Shown in pieces: positions 56,653 to 64,000 of a DNA stretch of 64,000 nucleotides. Below the pieces are notes generated by a model. That model was not told where the DNA came from, ran no database searches, and worked only from the letters and a program-made list of their open reading frames with translations. Source of the stretch: Chiua virens (lineage: Eukaryota; Basidiomycota; Agaricomycetes; Boletales; Boletaceae); assembly GCA_019787685.1 (NCBI GenBank), contig JAHNUO010000016.1, positions 930,001 to 994,000 of the forward strand, given 5' to 3'. How positions within the stretch are numbered: position 1 is the stretch's first letter; every line of letters starts with the position of its first letter. A program made the translations under genes and the position numbers.

Positions 56653-57723
56653 TCAAGTGGCACCCGAGCGCCGCTTTGCTTCTGCCTCTTCCTCGGAGAC
56701 GATTCGACCCTGAACCTCCTTTTCGACCTCTTGTGCGAGCTCGCATACACGATCGCGATCGGCACCGATCAAGGAGACGTAGACGCCACGCTGGAGGAGG
56801 GGGTACGAGCCTATCCGGATGCTCTCTGGGTCCACGCGCTTCTGGAGCGTGGAAAGGTAGGGTGCAATCGAGGATTCGGCAAGTCTGGATATCCAATCAG
56901 CATGTCTGGGAAGGGACGTGTGCGAGACCTACTCTGTGAATACCTGCAGACGACACGGACGGGCGTCTGGGGGTGGGAGCGGGAGGAAGACCTTGAGGTT
57001 GTCGAGCATCTTTTGGAAGAGGGAGGGGATGCCTGGGAAGACGCAGAGCTTACTCTCGAGCCGTACGACGGGCTGTGGGCGGGTGAGGATGGGAGGAGGA
57101 ACGAGAAGAAGGACGGACCACCCAAATATCGGGGGACACAAAGAGGACCTCGGCGGCGTGTGGGAAGAGGGCCATGCGTCTGCGTGCGGTGCGCTGTTCG
57201 TCGGTTTGCTGAGCGAAAGAGGGGCGATTACGGATAGATTCTTCCATGCGGGAGAGGGTTTCTGGGTGATAGCTGAGTTGTTGGTTGAACGCTTTGGCGA
57301 GCGAGGCGTACGTGATATCTAGACGGTGTGAGCGAGATCCGGGAGAGGGGAGGGGGACGCACCGTCGTGGGTGGGGCCGATGCCGCCGGTTGTGATGACG
57401 AGGTCGTAGCGCGCGACCATCCGGCGGCTTGCCTCGACGCTGCGGGGGGTGAGTGGTCATTCGGAACTGTAGAGTGGACGCACATTTCGTCCTCGTCGTC
57501 GGCGATGACCTCGATGCGCTTTCTGGGATATGGTCAGGGAGATCGGAGAGAGAGAGAGCGGTGCGCACAGGTCGATGCCGTGCTCGAAGCAGAAGCGTGC
57601 AAAGTAGTTCGAGTTTCTATCGAGTGTCTTTCCATTGAGAATCTCGTCGCCGATGATGAGAGCGCCGGCTGTTTTGATATGCATGCCTCTTTTCAGGGTT
57701 GGCCAGATACGACGGGAGAGCAT
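56653..57723 (-). CDS. MoaB/CinA-N (molybdopterin-binding fold) protein
   Basis: The start [20 protein letters not shown] is arginine-rich, so a mitochondrial leader is possible; a second start lies at MHIK (57684). The core has the family signature [21 protein letters not shown], then [25 protein letters not shown]. Later come [19 protein letters not shown] and a C-terminal part with [11 protein letters not shown] and [12 protein letters not shown], ending with TGA at 56653. The fold is that of MoaB/Mog, CinA and the N-terminal half of animal FAD synthase (FLAD1). In fungi such stand-alone proteins are poorly defined, and a nucleotide-pyrophosphatase-like role is one possibility. It is divergent from the bHLH gene with 160 bp between start codons; a CCAAT box lies in that gap near 57769. 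Confidence 0.75.
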
Positions 57724-57883
57724 GATAAAAGTGCTCTTGTGACCGGGGACAAACGTGCAAACGTTGAACCAATCAGCGATGAGATGCGCGCACACGAGCA
57801 CATATCTGGATATAAGCTCGTCTGCTTGTCGTTCCTTCCTCATGAACTCATCCTCCTCCTCCTTCCGTCTCATCGCTCCTGCA

Positions 57884-58846
57884 ATGGACATCTACAACGC
57901 CTCCTGTAACCCCCCTCGCAGGGCAAAGCGTCACCGTTCTGATGACGACGACGACATCCCCGACTCCCTCTCCTCCCTCTCCCAAGATGATGATGACAAT
58001 GACGACGACCAGCCCCAACAACCGCCACCAAAACGGCGCGGTCGCAAACCGGGCACACTCTCCCGTGCTGCCCGCGAGGCACAGCGCAAAATAAACCACT
58101 CTCTTATCGAGAAGGCCCGTCGCACCAAAATCAACGACGCCCTCGCTACCCTCCGCGAGCTCGTCCCCCCAGAGTACAAGCAGGAGGAAGAGGAAGAGGA
58201 GCCCGACCCCAAGAAGCCAAAGTCGAAGCCAAAGGCTTCCGGCGAAAAGGAGTTCAAGCTCGAGATCCTCGTCCGCACCGTCGCTTACCTCCAGGACCTT
58301 ACCGCCAAGGTCCGACAGCTCGAGCACGACGGTTGTCCCCGGTGCAGCGAGCCCATCACCCTCCCCAGCGCACCTGCTCCAAAGCCACAGCACAACGAGT
58401 CCCCTTCCAGGGATTCATCCGTCTCACGTCTCCCTTCCATCTCTACCTGGCTCCCAGAGGAACAGCGCTCCCTCCTCCTCACACCCTCCCAGTCCCCTCC
58501 CTTTGACGTCACCGCCCGCCCCACCCAGCTCCCCACACCACCCAGCTCGGCCACCTGCGCCCCCGCCACAACGGGATTCCTCATCCCACCTGCACTCACG
58601 CTCCCCTCTCCGAGCACGTTTCTCCCTCCCATGCAGCCTCGGTTCTCCGGGTTCACCGCCCGTGCGAACCACAAGTCCTCGCCCGCCGCATCTCCTATCT
58701 ATACTCCTGACGACGAGACTGCCGCCTCACTCTTGCTGCGTATCAGCACCGCACCCAAAGCCACACGGACCGAGGTCCAGGCTGATAAGAACGGCCTGAG
58801 TGCCTTGACACCCAGCAGGCTCCTAGGTTTGAGCCCCGACAGATAA
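57884..58846 (+). CDS. bHLH transcription factor
   Basis: One exon of 320 codons. An acidic Asp-rich N-terminus (residues about 19-43) is followed by [20 protein letters not shown], the basic region and helix 1 ([26 protein letters not shown], residues 70-95; the His, Glu and Arg needed for CACGTG-type E-box contact are present). A loop of about 30 Glu/Lys/Pro residues is unusually long, and helix 2 is [24 protein letters not shown]. The rest is Ser/Pro-rich, with a small CPRC pair after helix 2. An in-frame Met 14 codons upstream (57842) is an alternative start. Target genes are unknown. Confidence 0.85.
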   Translation: MDIYNASCNPPRRAKRHRSDDDDDIPDSLSSLSQDDDDNDDDQPQQPPPKRRGRKPGTLSRAAREAQRKINHSLIEKARRTKINDALATLRELVPPEYKQEEEEEEPDPKKPKSKPKASGEKEFKLEILVRTVAYLQDLTAKVRQLEHDGCPRCSEPITLPSAPAPKPQHNESPSRDSSVSRLPSISTWLPEEQRSLLLTPSQSPPFDVTARPTQLPTPPSSATCAPATTGFLIPPALTLPSPSTFLPPMQPRFSGFTARANHKSSPAASPIYTPDDETAASLLLRISTAPKATRTEVQADKNGLSALTPSRLLGLSPDR

Positions 58847-58987
58847 TGTTTCTTACATACCTCCTTTGTACGATACCAGGTCTCGTGTTGAATATGCGGA
58901 TTGTACGGTGATCAAGGACTCCAATTAGTGTTGTAACTTGTACTGTAGTAAGTAGAGGATATTGTTTACTCTTGTTTATCGTCCTTG

Positions 58988-60640
58988 ATGTTCAGATCTA
59001 CCCAACGTCGTCTTTTCTCCATCGCGCAGAAACGAACTGAACGCAAACGACGACAAGGTGTCAGTACGTTCTAACTTATGATCCAACTACCTTCACATCA
59101 CCAGCTATTAGGACGACTCCTTTCTTGACCATGTCATCATCCACGTCCGAGCCGGTATGTCAGCCCTTTTCTTCACCCGTCTCCATCCTCACCCTCACAA
59201 GGCAGAGGCGGCAACGGCTGTGTCGCATTCCACCGTGAAAAGTTCAAACCCATGGGCCCACCCTCCGGTGGCAGCGGCGGGCGCGGCGGCGACCTCTACG
59301 TCATGCCCACGCCCGAACTAACCACCCTCTCCTCCATCCCCAAACGCGTCCACGGCCACCCAGGCAACCATGGCCGTGGAACCTGGCAAAACGGCCGCAA
59401 CGCAACGCACACCGTCATCAAAGTACCCCTCGGCACCGTCGTCCGGGAGCTCCCCCGCGACGACCCGCGCCGCGCCAAGGACGAGTGGGAGGCAGAGGAG
59501 GAGTCGCTCGAGGGTCTTCCTATCGAGGCGCGCCGTGCAAAGATGCTCGACAGCAGATGGGTGCACTATCCGCGGTATGAAGACGACAATGTACACCGCG
59601 ACGCGTTCAAACAGGCCGAGGAGGCCCTCTGGCGGGAGGAGCGCGAGCGACGGTGGGCGAGGATGCAGAGGGCAAAAAAGCCGATTGACCTCGATCTGAG
59701 CAAGGTCGAGCAGGTCGTCGAGGACGTCGATGCGCCACTTGCGCTCGGAAAGACGGAGTATCTCGGTCACTTGATCGCGAGAGGGGGCAATGGCGGTCTG
59801 GGTAACCCGCATTTCTTATCGTCGCTCAACCGGTCGCCCAAGTTTGCTACCAAGGGTCATGATGGCGAGCGTGTTACACTGGAACTGGAGCTCAAAATTA
59901 TTGCCGACGTCGGCCTCGTCGGGATGCCTAATGCTGGCAAAAGTACATTGTTGCGCGCTCTCACGGGTGGTCGTGCCAAAACGGAGGTGGCGAGTTATGC
60001 GTTCACAACGCTGAACCCAGTCGTCGGTGTCATCCGTGTCGCCGACGACGACACCTTTGAAGGCGAACTCCGCGACGTTCACGTCTTTGAGGAAACCGCC
60101 GTCGAACAAGATCGCGAGCTCGAACAGGGGTCAGAACCCGAGATGACGGAGGAACCAGCCTCTGAACCTGACACCCCCTCCGTCGCCAACCTCGACAATT
60201 TTGCCATTTTCGAATCCTTCCGATTCACGATCGCGGATAACCCTGGACTGATCTCACGTGCGTCTGAAGACGTCGGCCTCGGTCACTCGTTTTTACGATC
60301 GATCGAGCGTTCGCACGCGCTCGTCTATGTCGTCGATCTCGCTGGCCCTGCGCCATGGGACGAATTGGCGATCTTGCGCGAGGAGTTGGACAAGTACCAG
60401 CCTGGAATGAGCGCCAAGGCGCGCCTCGTCATTGCCAACAAGGCCGATCTACTTGGCAGCGATGCGCAAGAAGTCATCGAGGCCCGAGCCAAGTTGCATC
60501 AACTGGAAACGTACGTACAGCGCGAGATGGGACCGATGGACGTAGTCCCAATCTCCGCCAAGTATGGGCAGAATCTGAAGCGGGTGGTTGGGTTGATGCA
60601 ACGGTATGTGAGAACGGCGAGGGACGGAGAGGTGAATTGA
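58988..60640 (+). CDS. MTG2: Mitochondrial Obg-family GTPase (MTG2-like)
   Basis: Exon 1 (from 58988) encodes MFRSTQRRLFSIAQKRTERK, a basic leader for import into mitochondria. The next exons give SFLDHVIIHVRA and GRGGNGCVAFHREKF, the glycine-rich Obg domain. The long last exon has GGSGGRGGDLYVM, then the G domain: G1 GMPNAGKS, G3 DNPGL (in FTIADNPGLI), G4 NKAD and G5 SAK. An insertion of about 80 acidic and basic residues lies between the Obg glycine repeats, and another acidic stretch lies between G2 and G3. Mtg2 helps assemble the large mitochondrial ribosomal subunit. The CDS ends with TGA at 60638. Confidence 0.88.
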
Positions 60641-60821
60641 ACGAGGTGTGATTATATACCTACTACCGTGTTATATTAATTGGTCGTGTTCAATGCCCTC
60701 GCTCCACGATGACGTTTCTGCCATCATCGATTCATCCCTCGCGACGAGGGTTTGCGCCGCTCGTCGGATCCCATTTCCCCCCTCCAATACGCACTCGCAT
60801 CGTGGTGTATGATGTGACGCG

Positions 60822-61232
60822 CTAACCCCCATGCAACGTCGAGATGAACACGATCTCGTCGCCGCTCTTGAGCTCGTACCCGCCCTCCCCCTCCAATTCC
60901 CAATCCGTGTCATTGATAAGGACTAGAATGCCCGGACGACTGCCGGCGTGACGTGAGCACCCCGAACCCAAACTCAAACGCACGACGTACACGGTATCCC
61001 CATCGACGAACAACTCGGGACGTTCTTGGAGGAGATGGGTGCGGAGGTGATGTATGAGGTGGGTCACCGTCGGAGGCGTCCCGCCGTCACGGTCACGATG
61101 GTGCTGGATCGAATCGTCTCCCCCGGTCTGGACGACGGCGGCGGGGAGAGAGACGGTGTGCCGACGTTGGTTTCCGAATAGGAGCTCGAGGCCGCCGCTA
61201 AACTCGATCGTCAGATCGATCTTGTCGGACAT
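60822..61232 (-). CDS. URM1: Ubiquitin-related modifier URM1
   Basis: The start MSDKIDLTIEFSGGLELLFG at 61232 and the end GDEIVFISTLHGG, with the C-terminal Gly-Gly needed for thiocarboxylation, identify URM1. It acts as the sulfur carrier for thiolation of tRNA wobble uridine and as a protein modifier. An intron (60940-60990, 51 nt, GTACGT...GGCAG) joins FVDGDTV to RPGILVLIND, the family-standard sequence. Because 51 is a multiple of three and the intron has no stop, the unspliced message would also be read through, with 17 extra residues. An insertion of about 15 residues (GGDDSIQHHRDRDGG) lies before HLIHHL. Confidence 0.9.
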   Translation of the reverse strand: MSDKIDLTIEFSGGLELLFGNQRRHTVSLPAAVVQTGGDDSIQHHRDRDGGTPPTVTHLIHHLRTHLLQERPELFVDGDTVYVVRLSLGSGCSRHAGSRPGILVLINDTDWELEGEGGYELKSGDEIVFISTLHGG

Positions 61233-61318
61233 GGTCGTCGAAGGCGTTGACGGTGTGGGCTATAGTGGGTCATCTTACCCGTAGACGTCGTGAAGGGCTG
61301 TTGGGAACAAAACACGTC

Positions 61319-61402
61319 GGGCATATGGTGTAGCTGGTTATCACATCCGCTTAGCATGGTGCTGAGTGCGGGGGGTCTCCGGTTCGAGTCCGGATTTGTC
61401 CA
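61319..61402 (+). tRNA. tRNA-Ala(AGC) with a 10-nt intron
   Basis: It folds as acceptor GGGCATA/TTTGTCC, D arm with TAGCTGGTTA, anticodon loop TTAGCAT (anticodon AGC) and T arm TCCGG-TTCGAGT-CCGGA, with A as discriminator. The ten bases TGGTGCTGAG after position 37 are the intron. A T5 run at 61405-61409 is the Pol III terminator. Confidence 0.9.
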
Positions 61403-61404
61403 CT

Positions 61405-61409
61405 CTTTT
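61405..61409 (+). terminator. Pol III terminator of the first tRNA-Ala
   Basis: Run of five T two bases after the tRNA 3' end. Confidence 0.7.
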
Positions 61410-61782
61410 TGCTTTGTTATTGGATGCATAGATGGCGTAAAAATCGTAGCACGCTTTCCGATCCAATGGATGACCGTTCGTCGTGAAACGGTACACAAAG
61501 ACGTCCGACTCCAAAAACGTCAAGCGAACGTGCTGCCGCAACGTGACCTCCCGGACCTTGTCAACTGAGGAGGTACTCGATATCTCCATTTATGCTTAAA
61601 CGTGTGCAGCAGGTCAGCCAACTGATAAAATGAAAAGGCGGTCCAACCAAGCACACGACTTGCTCCACAATCACACCTGATAACCTCATCTTGTGGTCGA
61701 CGGCCAAGTCTCACCAACACACGTGCGTCCATTGTACACACGCTGTCGAATCAGGTGTTCTGATGGGAAAGGAACCAAAAAG
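61410..61782. other. Spacer between the inverted tRNA genes
   Basis: No gene is recognised in this 373-bp spacer. Confidence 0.5.
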
Positions 61783-61866
61783 TGGACAAATCCGGACTCG
61801 AACCGGAGACCCCCCGCACTCAGCGCCATGCTAAGCGGATGTGATAACCAGCTACACCATATGCCC
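61783..61866 (-). tRNA. tRNA-Ala(AGC), second copy, inverted
   Basis: On the minus strand it is identical to the first copy except for one base inside the intron (TGGCGCTGAG). The shared 5' flank CGTCGGGCATATG shows the copies arose by duplication of a slightly longer segment. A run of five T follows its 3' end on the minus strand (plus positions about 61777-61781). Confidence 0.9.
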
Positions 61867-62168
61867 GACGGAAAGCGCTCGTGCGTGGGGCTTGTTGAGC
61901 CGTCGACGACTCTCATTTGGAAATGTCGTCCGTATACTATGGTCTCGACAGCATCCCAGCACCTGAACATCTCTTGATTCAACGTGTCCATGCTCTCCGG
62001 GACCGCACCGATACTCTGCTCGTCTCGTAGCACGAAAAGCGAGCACGCAACATCAGTGGATTTAGTGCCGAACCCACTGGCAGATCCGTGCTACTGACGG
62101 TGTACAAGTTACAACAAACAGTACAATATAATAATCAAAAGCAGGAGGAGTACCGCATGTGTGTTCCA

Positions 62169-64000
62169 CTAGTAGTTGGTCAGCACCTGCAATTTCGATT
62201 CGGCTTCCTTCCATGTTTCCAAGGGGCCGCGTGAATTTTCCACGAATTCCCATCGTCTCAGAATCTCTTGCCTCATTGTCTCCATGCCCTCCCTCTCATA
62301 TGCACCAATACCATTCTCATCCAGGTCTTCCTTCTTTCTCGTCCCGTCATAGTACCCTGGAGCATTGAATACGTACATGTTTCCAGTCGAGAACGATAGA
62401 CTCGCGACCTCGCGGGCGAACGGGAGACGGATCTCTTCGTAGATGCGGAGGGCTTCTGGGATTCGAGGGAGCTTTGTCAGAGGATGGGCGATGAGTCGTC
62501 CGAGTACATAAGCATCCTAGCTTTCATTGAGTATCGATGAATCAGTGGATACATTATGGATGGAGCGCACATAGATCGCTTGACCTGCACCAGCACCAAA
62601 GTGAGGTGTCATGGCATGAGCCTAAGTGAAGCGTAAGTAAACAGAATGTGTTTCCTCATAGAAACGAGAAGATGACGTACTGCATCTCCAATGAGTGCAA
62701 CCCTTTTGCGCACCCAAAATGGGAGCGGTTTCAAGATGTGCAACGCCCACTTACTCGGCTTCTCACAGAGCTATATCGCGCATTGTTCAGGCCAGTCAAA
62801 ACGATTCAGAGGATGAACAGAAATTACCTTGATCAGTGCCCTTGCATCGGGTTCGAAATCATCGAAACGTCCAATTAGTTCACCAGAGGCTGTTTCGGAC
62901 ACCCAATGTCCGTCATAGTGCGTGCCCAAAAGCTTTGGGTCGCTGATGATAGCAGCAACATTGACAAGAGCGCCTTTGGAAATCGGGTAGGAAACGATGG
63001 ACTGCAAACATGGCAAATACGTGAAATTTGAATAAGGAGAAAGAAGCGAAGAGGAACTACCTTTCCCTTTCCGGAATACTATAACGAGGAAGTGAGATAT
63101 TGCATCACTGATACATATGGTCCCATTGCTCACCGACGTCAGAGCTGTCAGCGATCGGTTAACTGGGGATTCCATCCTCAGCGTCTCTGCCGGTATAAGG
63201 GACCGATATATCGTCATTCCTGTAAAGGTTGGTTCGATGTATTGATTGAGATCGATCTTATCGTCGCTGTTATTTTCAGATGCTGCAATCTCGAACAGCG
63301 TTTTCCGGACAGTGGAGCGAATGCCATCAGCTCCAATGAGTACATCCGCAGTCGCGGTCGTTCCGTCCGCAAATTCAAGTATGGTAGGTGACATCGAGTC
63401 CGCATCCTGTCGTTCTGGCTCCGTATAAGCGACCAGCCGCTTCTTGGAATAAACGGTACATGACGTTGGGAGGTGCTTCTCCAATATGCCTACCATGTGC
63501 TGACGATGCATGGGTATCGGAGTACCTTTCAGATAGCTGAATCCTCATGGCAAGAGGAAAACCATAGATAACTCACGGTCACCAGAGTACCTTTGGTACC
63601 AGAAGTATCCCCCATCAGGTATGTCTGATCGCCTTATAGTTTGTCCTGACGAGAACACGACAACGTTCAGAATTAGATTACACAATCGAAACATATTAAA
63701 CTCACCGGACTGTCCAGCTTCAGCAATAGTAGTAAAGATTTGTTCGAACTCATGGAGGAGTCCAAGCTCTCGCAGCACTTCCTTTGTCTGCCACCATAAG
63801 GTGATCCCTACACCTGCTGTTTCGATGGAGTCGTGCGCTTCGTACAGATCAATAGGTATAGAAGGGTCGTATTTCCCGATCGTAATCGCGAGGAACAGAC
63901 CGCCGATACCTCCACCACTGTGCAGAGTAATGACGATTCTGGCGCAACCAAACGTTGTACATCACCGGTCACTCACCAGATGGCAACACGGAACTTGGGT
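62169..64000 (-). CDS. FAD-dependent monooxygenase (salicylate hydroxylase-like), 5' end beyond the window
   Basis: The gene has many short exons on the minus strand. The N-terminal part near the right edge reads PKFRVAI, then GGGIGGLFLAITIG, the FAD Rossmann motif. The middle has the DG motif LIGADGIRSTVR and MHRQHMVGILEKHL. The C-terminal half has the GD motif RVALIGDAAHAMTPHFGAGAGQAIYDAYVLGRLI. It ends KLQVLTNY with TAG at 62169. This arrangement is that of class A flavoprotein aromatic hydroxylases, which use NAD(P)H and O2 to hydroxylate aromatic or related substrates. The substrate cannot be read from sequence. The start codon must lie just beyond base 64000. Confidence 0.87.

Overview
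The window is nuclear DNA of a filamentous basidiomycete, probably an Agaricomycete. Its genes are dense and cut by many short introns (about 45-65 nt, GT...AG). It carries fungal-type MSS51, KNH/KRE9-like cell-surface proteins, UPF3 and URM1, plus Copia and chromodomain Ty3/Gypsy retrotransposons. I cannot fix the species from sequence alone.

Left arm (1-18.1 kb): a mitochondrial MSS51-like translation factor; two tail-to-tail M3 metallopeptidase paralogues plus a decayed third piece; then a head-to-head pair of replication-licensing genes, MCM4 (-) and ORC3 (+), separated by 121 bp that contain a perfect 16-bp palindrome built from two ACGCGT (MCB) boxes; then a secreted, GPI-anchored KNH-like protein.

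Middle (about 18.8-42.2 kb): a transposon cluster. A Copia element (20894-26988, target duplication CAGTT) has lost its integrase core, carries an inverted piece of its reverse transcriptase, and has two other elements' solo LTRs inserted in it, each with a perfect 5-bp target duplication. An AT-rich repeat zone follows. Then a Ty3/Gypsy element, A (28436-42223, CTATG), is split by a second full-length relative, B (34427-41337, GGTTG). A and B have an unusual layout: LTR - intron - ORFa - ORFb (a small membrane protein) - gag - (-1 frameshift) - pol with chromodomain - LTR. In both copies the ATG of ORFa does not exist in the DNA but is formed when a leader intron is removed (exon end A joined to exon start TG). 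A keeps gag but has two stops in pol; B keeps pol but has one stop in gag.

Right arm (42.4-64 kb): UPF3, a second KNH-like protein, a gene-poor stretch with decayed coding remnants, two tandem dienelactone-hydrolase-like genes, a hypothetical protein, a MoaB/CinA-domain protein divergent from a bHLH regulator, the mitochondrial GTPase MTG2, URM1, two inverted intron-containing tRNA-Ala(AGC) genes, and an FAD monooxygenase that runs off the right edge.
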